A program made the position numbers and the translations under genes. A model generated the notes under the pieces. It saw nothing but the letters and a program-made list of their open reading frames with translations. It was not told the origin of the DNA and made no database searches. 52,671 bases of DNA from a virus. Positions 1 to 6,503 of this stretch are shown piece after piece; position 1 is the first letter of the stretch, and every line of letters starts with the position of its first letter. The stretch covers positions 1 to 52,671 of IMG/VR virus record IMGVR_UViG_3300015195_000007; one strand, written 5' to 3'.

Positions 1-1
1 C

Positions 2-148
2 TCTCCAGACGACAACGCCCGCAAGATCAAAGATGTTCTGTCCGTGATGATGGCTATGGGTCAGATCACTAGGGACGGCGGGCCAGGTCCGAATCCGACC
101 TACGTTATGCACGGAGACCACTTCGACATTTTGGATCACCAAGATTGA
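2..148 (+). CDS. C-terminal end of an unidentified protein (partial)
   Basis: The window opens inside this frame. It runs without a stop from base 2 to TGA at 146-148 and gives about 48 residues ending FDILDHQD. No family is recognised and the N-terminal part lies outside the window. Its TGA overlaps a possible TTG start of the next gene (TTGA), matching the packing of the rest of this arm. Confidence 0.6.
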   Translation, partial: SPDDNARKIKDVLSVMMAMGQITRDGGPGPNPTYVMHGDHFDILDHQD

Positions 149-327
149 TCACCCCTACTACCCCTACTAGAATGTGGCGCATTCATTTGGACTTTCTGAA
201 GAGCGATCCCAAACATGAGGTCTGGGAGCAAACGATTTACTACCGCAGTACAACTGCCACGGAAGCACTAAGAATCATTCAGACACTCTACCCGACCGCC
301 ACGGCAGAAGCTAAAGAGGTGAAATGA
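145..327 (+). CDS. small hypothetical protein
   Basis: A 60-residue frame if it begins at TTG 145, which overlaps the preceding stop, or 51 residues from ATG 172 (MWRIHLDFLK). Neither start has a clear ribosome binding site. The body is a mixed alpha/beta sequence with a hydrophobic C-terminal helix (EALRIIQTLYP) and no recognised domain. The stop overlaps the next ATG (ATGA at 324-327), which supports co-translation and reality of the frame. Confidence 0.55.
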   Translation: MITPTTPTRMWRIHLDFLKSDPKHEVWEQTIYYRSTTATEALRIIQTLYPTATAEAKEVK

Positions 328-527
328 CAATCAATAAAGTTCGACAACGAGCTTGGGTCTTGCATAGGATGAATGGTCATCCTCCGAACTACGACGGTGT
401 TTGCTGGGGACCAACGCTCGATGAGATCGAACAAGCAAAGAGGGAGATAGAGAATGACAGGTCGAATCAAACTGATCGACAAGATGTGTCCGAAGTGCGG
501 AACGACGATGGCTATTCGGACGGATGA
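324..527 (+). CDS. small hypothetical protein
   Basis: Starts at ATG 324 in an ATGA overlap with the previous gene and gives 67 residues. The first 45 residues look protein-like (WVLHRMNGHPPNYDGVCWGP, then a charged helix). The last 23 or so are Asp/Arg/Gln-rich and lie under the zinc-ribbon gene that starts at 454 in another frame. The frame may really overlap that gene, or a small frame error may hide an earlier natural end. No function assigned. Confidence 0.5.
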   Translation: MTINKVRQRAWVLHRMNGHPPNYDGVCWGPTLDEIEQAKREIENDRSNQTDRQDVSEVRNDDGYSDG

Positions 528-603
528 CAAGAAGCAAAAGCCCTTCTGTGGGACGTGCCTGCTACTATACTCTAACCACTCGACCAAGGAGGCCCCAAAA
601 TGA
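454..603 (+). CDS. zinc-ribbon micro-protein, 49 aa
   Basis: Begins MTGRIKLIDKMCPKCG and has a second cysteine pair (CGTC), giving CPxC...CxxC, a four-cysteine zinc ribbon. AGGGAG lies just upstream of ATG 454. The TGA at 601-603 overlaps the ATG of the next zinc ribbon (ATGA). It overlaps the C-terminal codons of the 324-527 frame by 74 bases. Such ribbons usually bind nucleic acid or protein; the partner cannot be read from the sequence. Confidence 0.7.
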   Translation: MTGRIKLIDKMCPKCGTTMAIRTDDKKQKPFCGTCLLLYSNHSTKEAPK

Positions 604-770
604 TGTGTCCGAACTGTGCCAGTGAGAAGATGATGAAGACGACCGTGAAGAGCAAGGATCTTGGCGGGAAGCAAATGGCAGTCTGTCCCGACTGCAAGAT
701 GGCCGCTCCGATGCCGAAGGACGGCCACCTACCTCTCAAAGAAGACATGACGCCCATGACCGACAAGTGA
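600..770 (+). CDS. zinc-ribbon micro-protein, 56 aa
   Basis: Starts at ATG 600, overlapping the previous stop by ATGA, and ends at TGA 768-770. Two CPxC knuckles (MMCPNC near the N-terminus and VCPDC about 27 residues on) form a four-cysteine zinc ribbon, followed by a short charged tail. It follows another ribbon of almost the same size, so the two may be diverged duplicates. Function unknown. Confidence 0.7.
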   Translation: MMCPNCASEKMMKTTVKSKDLGGKQMAVCPDCKMAAPMPKDGHLPLKEDMTPMTDK

Positions 771-931
771 CGACGCTACGAGAACTTGAAGCAGACCTGC
801 TGCGGCTGTTCGCACTAGCCAGTCAAGTCTCTCGTGATTGTCGAGAACTCTCTCTGAGAGTCGGTGAGTTGATCGTCGAAGATGAGCGTAAAACTAATCA
901 CCACTTGCTTGAAGATGACCCTGGGGTGTAG
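767..931 (+). CDS. small coiled-coil hypothetical protein, 54 aa
   Basis: GTG 767 overlaps the preceding TGA (GTGA). The 54 residues form one long amphipathic helix rich in Leu, Glu and Arg (LRELEADLLRLFALASQ), consistent with a coiled coil. Ends at TAG 929-931. No family recognised. Confidence 0.6.
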   Translation: MTTLRELEADLLRLFALASQVSRDCRELSLRVGELIVEDERKTNHHLLEDDPGV

Positions 932-939
932 ACTGTCTA
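929..939. repeat. 11-bp perfect inverted repeat in a short intergenic gap
   Basis: TAGAC-T-GTCTA sits on the stop codon of the preceding gene in the only clear gap (932-970) of the first gene block. It could be a small operator or chance. No convincing -35/-10 pair was found around it. Confidence 0.25.
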
Positions 940-970
940 TTAGCATAACAGATAGGAGAGTAAAACACAG

Positions 971-1174
971 ATGCCAGAGTACCTTAGTGCCGTTCCTGCT
1001 TATGGCAGGGATTACAGAAACAAGGCCGCTGTTCTGGCTGCCTGGGAGGCCGGTAACGACTTCCTTGTCCAGGACTTCCGCAAGGAAGGCTACATCAACA
1101 AGGAAGATAAGCCAGCGGGCGTGACTCTCAACGTTCGCTACGACAAGCTGCGGAAGGTCTGCGTGATCAAGTAA
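971..1174 (+). CDS. small conserved phage-type hypothetical protein
   Basis: 67 residues from ATG 971 to TAA 1172-1174. The sequence opens MPEYLSAVPAYGRDYR and has a compact charged C-terminal part (VRYDKLRKVCVIK). It resembles small uncharacterised proteins I associate with actinobacterial phages, from memory and not checked. The upstream GGAG lies rather far (about 12 bases) from the ATG. The stop overlaps the next start (TAATG). Confidence 0.7.
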   Translation: MPEYLSAVPAYGRDYRNKAAVLAAWEAGNDFLVQDFRKEGYINKEDKPAGVTLNVRYDKLRKVCVIK

Positions 1175-2238
1175 TGGCAGCCACTAGAGAAGATAATATG
1201 CGGAAGATTCGTGCTCTGCTAGATAAAGCCGCTAGCACAACCTTCGATGCAGAGCGAGACGCTTTACTCAGTAAAGCGGACGAGATGATGACGAAGTGGG
1301 TGATCGAGAGCTGGGAACTCGAGCTCGCTAAACCAGCCAGCACACGTGAGAAGCCCATTCTGCGAGAGTACGAATACGGGCAGTCCACGGATCGTAACTT
1401 GGACGACCGGCTGCACGAGATCTTCTACGACCTGGCGAAGCATTGTCGGGTCAAGCTCGGGAGTCTGGGGTGGCGGAGGGCGAAGCTGGTGGGTTACGAG
1501 TCGGACATCGACTACCTGGACCTGCTCTTCACCAATATCAGGCTGCACTTTCAGCTTAACCTGATTCCTCACGCCGACCCCAATCTGACTTATCTCGAGA
1601 ACCTTGCCATTTTGAAGGAAGCCGGTTTCAAGTGGCAGCGCATCTACGAGATGCTGGTCCCGGTCTTCCCTGATCACTTTTCTCAGGCCAAGGTCCCGGA
1701 ACATGACCCATACCCCAGCGACATCGTTGTCGGAACCCAACGGTACCGTAAGCTGATCTTTCGACCTATCGGGGTGCGCTTCACCAAGGAGTACACTGAG
1801 TTTTGCAAGTCCGAGGGGCGGGATCGGATCTACAGCAATCCAGAGACGTATCGTCGGAACTTTATGGAGGGTTACGTCTGGAGAATTCGCTCCAGAATTC
1901 GTGACATGGACGAAGCCACAACAGCCGGTCAGGCTCTCGTCCTGCGGGGTCGTGAGGAAGACCTGCTCGAGGAGCTCTACAAGCTCTTCCCCAACCAGCG
2001 GCCCAAGGCACCTCATCCGGCTGACTGCGAGTGTGACGTCTGCCATCACATGCGGTGCCGGGATGCGAAGTGCAAGCGACCATTCTGCGTGCAAATGCGT
2101 AAGCCTGTCAGATACCGGGCGCCTGCTGAGAAGAAGGTTGACTTCTCGGCCTACAGTCGAGGTCGTGATGCTGCTAACAAGGCTGACCTGATCGGCCCTC
2201 GTAACAACCTCCCCGGTCAGAAAGGAATCGGAGGATAA
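1174..2238 (+). CDS. DUF2786-like protein with cysteine-rich C-terminus
   Basis: 354 residues from ATG 1174 (TAATG overlap). Residues about 8-50 (MRKIRALLDKAASTTFDAER) match the DUF2786 pattern, a small helical domain common in phage and bacterial proteins of unknown function. Near residues 285-310 is a Cys/His cluster (CECDVC, then CRDAKCKRPFC) likely to bind zinc, followed by a basic Gly-rich tail. By analogy it may bind nucleic acid, but no catalytic motif is visible. The stop overlaps the start of a tiny basic peptide. Confidence 0.75.
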   Translation: MAATREDNMRKIRALLDKAASTTFDAERDALLSKADEMMTKWVIESWELELAKPASTREKPILREYEYGQSTDRNLDDRLHEIFYDLAKHCRVKLGSLGWRRAKLVGYESDIDYLDLLFTNIRLHFQLNLIPHADPNLTYLENLAILKEAGFKWQRIYEMLVPVFPDHFSQAKVPEHDPYPSDIVVGTQRYRKLIFRPIGVRFTKEYTEFCKSEGRDRIYSNPETYRRNFMEGYVWRIRSRIRDMDEATTAGQALVLRGREEDLLEELYKLFPNQRPKAPHPADCECDVCHHMRCRDAKCKRPFCVQMRKPVRYRAPAEKKVDFSAYSRGRDAANKADLIGPRNNLPGQKGIGG

Positions 2239-2324
2239 TGAGACGAAAGCGGAGGAAGTTGTGGCGAAAGCCTTTGTGGCGACGAGTTCTTTCTCGCCTT
2301 AGTAGAGTCGGAGGGGGAAAGTAA
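2238..2324 (+). CDS. 28-residue arginine-rich peptide
   Basis: ATG 2238 overlaps the previous TAA and the TAA at 2322-2324 overlaps the next ATG, so the frame fills the gap exactly with a TAATG at each end. About 12 of 28 residues are Arg or Lys (MRRKRRKLWRKPLWRR opening). Such a peptide could bind nucleic acid or act on membranes. Alternatively the segment is a spacer that only couples translation. Confidence 0.5.
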   Translation: MRRKRRKLWRKPLWRRVLSRLSRVGGGK

Positions 2325-2611
2325 TGAAGACGATCTACAAGTATCTGCTGACCAACCACATTAGGGGCGGCAACAATGGCAAGGTCAGTATGCCTAGAGA
2401 AGCAAAGGTACTGAGCGTGCAGATGGTTCGTGGAGAGGCGGTGATTTACGCCCTGGTCGATCATCGCCTCCCGACAGTCCAGCGCACGTTCCAGGTCTAC
2501 GGTACGGGTCATCCCATGCCTGAGAATCCTGGTCGCTATCTGGGAACGTTTCAGTTCCTTAAGGGAGAGCTGGTGTTTCACGTTTTTGACCCCAGTCAGG
2601 AGAAAGAATGA
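2324..2611 (+). CDS. DUF7352-like protein
   Basis: 95 residues from ATG 2324. The pattern MKTIYKY...VSMPREAKVLSVQ...YALVDH...VYGTGHPMP matches a family common in phages and bacteria (called DUF7352, from memory) with a small beta-sandwich-like sequence and a conserved GTGHP loop. Function unknown. Its stop forms an ATGA overlap with the next micro-gene. Confidence 0.75.
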   Translation: MKTIYKYLLTNHIRGGNNGKVSMPREAKVLSVQMVRGEAVIYALVDHRLPTVQRTFQVYGTGHPMPENPGRYLGTFQFLKGELVFHVFDPSQEKE

Positions 2612-2703
2612 TAGCAAGTGCTTTCGCTGATAACATAGGGATTGCCTTTCTTGGAGTCCTGATCGGCGTAGCAATAGTTCTCCTAGCACAGTACAGAAGA
2701 TAG
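2608..2703 (+). CDS. single-helix membrane micro-protein, 31 aa
   Basis: ATG 2608 in an ATGA overlap; ends at TAG 2701-2703. Residues 10-27 (IGIAFLGVLIGVAIVLL) form one transmembrane helix, followed by QYRR. It is one of several one-helix peptides in the window (compare 12479, 23892 and 26470). Role unknown. Confidence 0.6.
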   Translation: MIASAFADNIGIAFLGVLIGVAIVLLAQYRR

Positions 2704-2711
2704 GAGGAAGA

Positions 2712-2930
2712 ATGAGCATGTTTCCAGGACCAGGAGCGCAGATCTATCGAAACGAAGCGGGGGAAGTGCTTGGCTGGGACTACCCATCTCAACCGGGAGA
2801 AGATTACGATCCGGACAACTATCTCTCGGACGAGCCGGACGATCCGACTTGCGAAGAATGCGGAGAAGAGTTTGACGACAATCCCAACAAGAAGATCTGC
2901 AAAACTTGCGAAGATAGTGACGCCTGCTAA
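2712..2930 (+). CDS. acidic zinc-ribbon protein
   Basis: 72 residues from ATG 2712, preceded by AGGAGGAAG, a strong ribosome binding site. The middle is very acidic (EDYDPDNYLSDEPDD). The C-terminal half holds CEEC and CKTC pairs, a four-cysteine ribbon, and the protein ends DSDAC. Unknown function. Confidence 0.7.
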   Translation: MSMFPGPGAQIYRNEAGEVLGWDYPSQPGEDYDPDNYLSDEPDDPTCEECGEEFDDNPNKKICKTCEDSDAC

Positions 2931-2954
2931 GCTGGCCCTGTTGCACGACTAGGC

Positions 2955-3010
2955 AAGGAGCGAAGGAGCGAAGGAGCGAAGGAGCGAAGGAGCGAAGGAG
3001 CGAAGGAGCG
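2955..3010 (+). repeat. seven tandem 8-bp repeats (AAGGAGCG), each a Shine-Dalgarno core
   Basis: Seven perfect contiguous copies of AAGGAGCG end two bases before ATG 3013. Each copy contains AAGGAG, complementary to the 3' end of 16S rRNA. The last AAGGAG ends four bases before the start and the next about twelve. It is non-coding on the plus strand. Reverse frames across it give an artificial APSLLRSF repeat. Copy number could vary by slippage. Confidence 0.9.
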
Positions 3011-3012
3011 AT

Positions 3013-3444
3013 ATGATAATAGGCTTCACAGGAACGAAAAACGGCATGACCCCGCAGCAACGGGCAAGCTTTCTTAATATGCTCGATGTCATAGATGAGT
3101 TTCATCACGGAGACTGCATCGGGGCTGATGAGGAGGCTTCTATCTTAGCGGCTGGAATCAATATCGAAAAAATCGTTACGCATCCCCCAGAGAACCCAAA
3201 GGCCAGGGCGTACTTTCCTCTCCGGAAATACCATTTCGATACTTGTCTGGAACCAAAGCCCTACTTAGTGCGCAACCACGCCATTGTGGACGCCTGCGAA
3301 CTGCTCCTGGCGGCGCCTAGCGGGCGCACAATGGTACTGCGTAGCGGGACATGGGCCACGGTACGGTATGCGATCAAGGTCGGTAAGCCCTACACCATTC
3401 TGTATCCCGACGGAACAGTTAGACACGAATATAAGGAGCCCTGA
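3013..3444 (+). CDS. SLOG-fold (DprA/YpsA-like) protein
   Basis: 143 residues from ATG 3013, directly after the repeat array. The N-terminus MIIGFTGTKNGMT is the glycine-rich first loop of SLOG (Rossmann-like) proteins. HGDCIGAD and a later LLLAAPSG loop fit the GGAxGaD and ligand-binding positions of the fold. SLOG proteins bind nucleotides or nucleotide-derived signals, so a nucleotide-sensing or nucleotide-metabolising role is plausible. The exact subfamily is not determined. Confidence 0.7.
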   Translation: MIIGFTGTKNGMTPQQRASFLNMLDVIDEFHHGDCIGADEEASILAAGINIEKIVTHPPENPKARAYFPLRKYHFDTCLEPKPYLVRNHAIVDACELLLAAPSGRTMVLRSGTWATVRYAIKVGKPYTILYPDGTVRHEYKEP

Positions 3445-3575
3445 TGTCAGCGCCAGTGTTGATTTACTCTGGGGCAGTTCTGCTAATGCCGTTCGCCGCA
3501 TACTTGGGTGTCAAGATCGGAGAAGGGCTAATGGATTGGTGGGACAGACGATGCGGTCGAGAACCGAGACTCTAA
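3444..3575 (+). CDS. small membrane protein, 43 aa
   Basis: ATG 3444 overlaps the previous TGA (ATGA). The first 25 residues (VLIYSGAVLLMPFAAYLGV) form one transmembrane helix. The rest is charged (MDWWDRRCGREPRL). Ends at TAA 3573-3575. No family recognised. Confidence 0.55.
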   Translation: MSAPVLIYSGAVLLMPFAAYLGVKIGEGLMDWWDRRCGREPRL

Positions 3576-3593
3576 CAAGGAGGCAGAGGCATA

Positions 3594-3746
3594 ATGGAAC
3601 TATTAGGTCAGGGTGCCTGGTGTAAACAATGCCAGACCTTTTATACAGATTCAGATCCGGACGACCCGTCTGAGTGCGAGCATGTTCGTCCTGACAGAGT
3701 GGACGCTGATGTCGTTCTTCACGATCCCGCAGAAGAGGACATCTGA
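3594..3746 (+). CDS. zinc-binding micro-protein, 50 aa
   Basis: ATG 3594, with AAGGAGG about ten bases upstream. WCKQC near residue 10 and CEH near residue 28 give a CxxC...CxH zinc site, and the tail is acidic. The TGA overlaps the next ATG (ATGA at 3743-3746 region). Function unknown. Confidence 0.6.
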   Translation: MELLGQGAWCKQCQTFYTDSDPDDPSECEHVRPDRVDADVVLHDPAEEDI

Positions 3747-3991
3747 TGACACGACCACAAGTAGAGCTACCAGATCTTGTGAACGGCAAGCCATACCGGA
3801 TCACCCATCAGTCTCCGACGCAGCGATACCCTCGCTACAGCATTCTTCGTTACCTTGGGCAGAGTATAGAAGATACCTTCTGGGACGCTCGTCCGGCAGC
3901 CGGTACGCAGACCTTCCCCAAAGCTTGGATCAAGGAGATCAACCCTTTAGTCGAAGGGAGGGAGAAGCCGTGTATGAACAAAAGGGCGTGA
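3746..3991 (+). CDS. hypothetical protein, 81 aa
   Basis: From ATG 3746, in an overlap with the preceding stop, to TGA 3989-3991, which overlaps the ATG of the methyltransferase gene. Basic and aromatic-rich (KPYRITHQSPTQRYPRY). No recognised domain. Tight coupling to the methyltransferase suggests co-expression. Confidence 0.65.
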   Translation: MTRPQVELPDLVNGKPYRITHQSPTQRYPRYSILRYLGQSIEDTFWDARPAAGTQTFPKAWIKEINPLVEGREKPCMNKRA

Positions 3992-4794
3992 TGGGTGATT
4001 TGAGTAAGGCTCGAGGAGAATACTTGTATCTTCTCCGCAAGTGCCTGACTCGCGGTATTTTCGAGGACGGTAGCTTCGCTGTGTGTCCGCCCGAGGGTGG
4101 CGCTGTGATCAGCAAGGCGCAGCATGACCCGTTCAAGCGAGAGCGTGGTAGAGATTGGCCCCAGCACGCCGAGACAATGATAGGAGAGCGGCGCCTAGCA
4201 GATCTTCAGGACAATCTGCTAACAGTGATGAAGCATGAGATTCCGGGGGACTACGTCGAGTGCGGCATCTGGCGAGGCGGCACCGTTATCTTGGCTGCCA
4301 AGCTGTTCGAACTATACAATCAAGAAGAGAGGATAGCCTGGGGCTTTGACAGTTTCGAAGGACTACCCAAAGGCGGTCGCTATACTCAGGATCTTAAAGA
4401 CAAGCACCACACCTGGAACGACGTGTTCTCCGTAGGAATCGAAGAGGTCAAGAACAACTTTGAGAGATATCACGTTCAGCCTTGGCATTGGGCTCTGGTG
4501 AAGGGTTGGTTCGCTGACACTTGTCCGACCTGGGCGAAGGTACAGGGTGACGAGAGACAGATCTCCGTATTGCGGATTGACGGAGACATGTACGAGGGAA
4601 CTTACGACTCTCTTAGCAACCTGTACGATAAAGTAGCGCCTGGTGGGTTCATCATCGTGGATGACTATGGTGACGTGACGGCGTGCCGAGAAGCTGTTCA
4701 GGACTACTTGCTGTCTATCAAGGCAAAACGCTCAGTAACTCTAGCGATGCACGAGATCGACCACACTGCCGTTAGATGGAGGAAACCCCAATGA
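3991..4794 (+). CDS. TylF/macrocin O-methyltransferase-like protein
   Basis: 267 residues from ATG 3991, which overlaps the previous TGA; the same frame is open far upstream but that part underlies two small genes. GDYVECGIWRGGT near residue 85 is the SAM-binding motif I of TylF-type enzymes. FDSFEGLPKG and RIDGDMYEGTYDSL, then FIIVDDYGD, are further family hallmarks, the acidic residues being metal ligands. These enzymes methylate sugar hydroxyls in antibiotic and glycan pathways. In a phage the target might be a glycan or modified nucleobase; this is not shown. Confidence 0.8.
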   Translation: MGDLSKARGEYLYLLRKCLTRGIFEDGSFAVCPPEGGAVISKAQHDPFKRERGRDWPQHAETMIGERRLADLQDNLLTVMKHEIPGDYVECGIWRGGTVILAAKLFELYNQEERIAWGFDSFEGLPKGGRYTQDLKDKHHTWNDVFSVGIEEVKNNFERYHVQPWHWALVKGWFADTCPTWAKVQGDERQISVLRIDGDMYEGTYDSLSNLYDKVAPGGFIIVDDYGDVTACREAVQDYLLSIKAKRSVTLAMHEIDHTAVRWRKPQ

Positions 4795-4928
4795 CGATTT
4801 GGGTTCATGAGAAGTGCGGGACCAAGGTTCGCCAGCCAGCAGACCTCGGTCGTAGCTGGTGCCCGACGTGCGAAGACTACGCTATTTCAAAAGAAAGGGA
4901 CGAAGATGACGATAGTGCCGACGCCTGA
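4791..4928 (+). CDS. zinc-ribbon micro-protein, 45 aa
   Basis: ATG 4791 forms an ATGA overlap with the methyltransferase stop. One upstream cysteine (HEKCG) and CPTC near residue 26 suggest a small zinc site, followed by a very acidic tail (ERDEDDDSADA). Ends at TGA 4926-4928, inside the next gene by 23 bases. Confidence 0.55.
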   Translation: MTIWVHEKCGTKVRQPADLGRSWCPTCEDYAISKERDEDDDSADA

Positions 4929-5160
4929 GAATCAGCCCGAGGGCGTACAGGAGACGACCACAGTCTGGGCGTGTGGTCAAGGGGTATCTGCAGATGGACG
5001 AAAGCTTGTGGCGATTCGAATCGTCACCTCGCTCGGCCCGCTCACATATCTTCTGGCTGCAGAGGCTGCAGAAAACTTCTTCAAGCAAGGACTGGAGATT
5101 GCTCGCATGACGAAGCTGGGCATGATGGTTCCAGGGACAGGACTGCCTAGTGGCAACTGA
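4906..5160 (+). CDS. hypothetical protein, 84 aa
   Basis: ATG 4906 is chosen because AAAGGGA lies just upstream and the longer frame to 4807 would underlie the zinc-ribbon gene. The sequence runs through VWACGQGVSADGRKLVAIRI, then a helical LAAEAAENFFKQGLEIAR. Possibly a small alpha/beta fold. No family recognised. Confidence 0.6.
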   Translation: MTIVPTPENQPEGVQETTTVWACGQGVSADGRKLVAIRIVTSLGPLTYLLAAEAAENFFKQGLEIARMTKLGMMVPGTGLPSGN

Positions 5161-5377
5161 TGTAGAACAACTGATGACAACATGGGACGAAGCCATCAAG
5201 GCTGAGTTCGGAAAGTTCACTACGATCAAAGTCGCCTCTCTTCCTGAGACTGGCGATCGAATCGTCATTGTCCCAGAAGGCAGTACCAGTCGAGACGACT
5301 GGCATGTCGCTTACGTTTCGCAGAACAGACTTATCCTCGACGATTACTGTCCAGAAGCGTTCGATGGAACTCTCTAA
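5150..5377 (+). CDS. hypothetical protein, 75 aa
   Basis: GTG 5150 overlaps the previous gene by 11 bases. The protein has an N-terminal helix (VEQLMTTWDEAIKAEF) followed by beta-strand-like segments. Ends at TAA 5375-5377, overlapping the next start at 5364. Unknown function. Confidence 0.6.
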   Translation: MATDVEQLMTTWDEAIKAEFGKFTTIKVASLPETGDRIVIVPEGSTSRDDWHVAYVSQNRLILDDYCPEAFDGTL

Positions 5378-5630
5378 CCCTCGCTTCAAGGCACGTTACG
5401 TCGTGGTCGATGCGGATACAGAAGTTCCTCTTCGCCCCAGTCACTTCAGCAATCTTGTTGCTGCCTTTGGATGGGGAGACAGAGCGACACAAGACAGAGA
5501 AGACAAGGATTTCAAGGTAATAGATTACATGACCGGAGAAGTAATCAAGAGGAGCGTAGCGATAGATGAGAGCGAGAAAAATGCTATCAAAAGAAGTCAG
5601 GCGATAAATGACCTCAAGACAGGCAGTTGA
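5364..5630 (+). CDS. hypothetical protein, 88 aa
   Basis: ATG 5364 (MELSNPRFKARYVVVDADT) is preferred over a longer frame that would underlie the preceding gene. The N-terminal half contains HFSNLVAAFGWG; the C-terminal half is charged and helical. No family recognised. Overlaps the next gene by 23 bases. Confidence 0.6.
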   Translation: MELSNPRFKARYVVVDADTEVPLRPSHFSNLVAAFGWGDRATQDREDKDFKVIDYMTGEVIKRSVAIDESEKNAIKRSQAINDLKTGS

Positions 5631-5751
5631 AAAGGCCGAAGCCTGCATGAGCTTTGCAGAACAGACAGAGGATTTAGACGTGAAGGTCGCAATGTCCAAG
5701 ATGGCGAAGGCGTACTGCGTAATCGCAGAGATACGGAAATGGAATGGCTAG
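5608..5751 (+). CDS. small helical protein, 47 aa
   Basis: ATG 5608 to TAG 5749-5751, directly abutting the next ATG at 5752. Nearly all helix (AVEKAEACMSFAEQTEDLDV, then MAKAYCVIAEIRKW). No domain identified. Confidence 0.55.
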   Translation: MTSRQAVEKAEACMSFAEQTEDLDVKVAMSKMAKAYCVIAEIRKWNG

Positions 5752-5973
5752 ATGCCCACATTCCGGAGATCTACTAACAAGGCTAACGTATCTTACAATA
5801 AGCCGTGGGCCGGAATCGTCCACTGGAAGAATCTTCGGTATTATCTGGGGCAATACTATTCTCCAGAAGAGGCCGAGCTAGGTGAGATCAGGTTCAAGTT
5901 GGGGATGCTGGAGGATCGTCAGAAGGAGCTTATAGAGATCATAGCGAGAAGGAAGATAAAGAAGCATGGCTAG
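5752..5973 (+). CDS. AP2-like DNA-binding domain protein
   Basis: 73 residues starting immediately after the preceding stop. The order NVSYNKPWAGIVHWKNLRYY then LGQYYSPEEAE matches the three-strand-plus-helix AP2 domain found in phage and homing-endonuclease-linked proteins (G/W-rich strands, LGxF/Y, EEAA helix). The C-terminal helix ends in a basic stretch (ARRKIKKHG). DNA binding is inferred from the pattern. Confidence 0.5.
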   Translation: MPTFRRSTNKANVSYNKPWAGIVHWKNLRYYLGQYYSPEEAELGEIRFKLGMLEDRQKELIEIIARRKIKKHG

Positions 5974-6316
5974 ATGTGAATGCGGGAAGGGTCTGCTCAA
6001 GGCAGATAGAGACAGGGGTAGGTGCCTGCGGTGCGGTAGGCATCTGACTCAGGCCATTCTAGGGGTCAAGATCAACTACAAGGACAAGGCGTTGCTCTGC
6101 AGATCAAAAGCAGACGGCCACACTGATCCCAAACTACATCTGATACGGGCTGGTTCGTGTGGCGGACTACAGCGTGAGCAAGGTCATCGCTTGTGTCAGG
6201 GGGTCTACAAAAGAAAGGACAAAGGGATCGTTATAGTATGCTGTTGCGAATGTCACGGCGGTCCTGGCAATACGCAGGATACTATTCCAAACTTCGCTGA
6301 AGGAAAGAGAAGGTGA
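5966..6316 (+). CDS. cysteine-rich zinc-binding protein, 116 aa
   Basis: ATG 5966 overlaps the previous gene by 8 bases. An N-terminal ribbon (CECG and CLRCG) is followed by a second Cys/His-rich half (CRSKADGH, CGG, HRLC, VCCCECHGG). Two zinc sites are likely. The CCCECHGG pattern recalls zinc-knuckle phage proteins. Function unknown. Confidence 0.65.
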   Translation: MARCECGKGLLKADRDRGRCLRCGRHLTQAILGVKINYKDKALLCRSKADGHTDPKLHLIRAGSCGGLQREQGHRLCQGVYKRKDKGIVIVCCCECHGGPGNTQDTIPNFAEGKRR

Positions 6317-6495
6317 AAATGGAATTCATGCTGAAGATGAATCTCACTGAAGGGGTAGTGTTGCGAGATATAGTTCGAGATAAGCTGAAGAGTCTAGACG
6401 ATGAGATCATCAAGACGGACACCAAAGACCCAAACCGACTCGAACTACAGCGGGTATTTGGTGTTCTGGAGTCCTTCAGTCGTAGGCTCAACTAG
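6313..6495 (+). CDS. small hypothetical protein, 60 aa
   Basis: GTG 6313 overlaps the previous TGA; ATG 6319 is an alternative with AGAAGGTG just upstream. Charged helical sequence (LRDIVRDKLKSLDDEIIK ... LELQRVFGVLESFSRRLN), probably a helical hairpin. No family recognised. Confidence 0.55.
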   Translation: MKMEFMLKMNLTEGVVLRDIVRDKLKSLDDEIIKTDTKDPNRLELQRVFGVLESFSRRLN

Positions 6496-6503
6496 GGAGA
6501 CAA

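Noticed and set aside
1264-2094. Minus-strand frame of 276 codons
   Set aside because: Antisense shadow of the DUF2786-like gene, with no coherent domain.
2955-3010. CRISPR-like array
   Set aside because: The unit is 8 bases without spacers, so it is a simple tandem repeat.
2683-3108. Minus-strand frame with APSLLRSF repeats
   Set aside because: It exists only because the 8-base plus-strand array is open in reverse. It lies opposite real small genes and a ribosome site array.
3613-3990. Upstream extension of the methyltransferase frame
   Set aside because: It underlies two small coupled genes (3594-3746 and 3746-3991). The ATG at 3991 overlaps their stop and begins a normal family-length protein.
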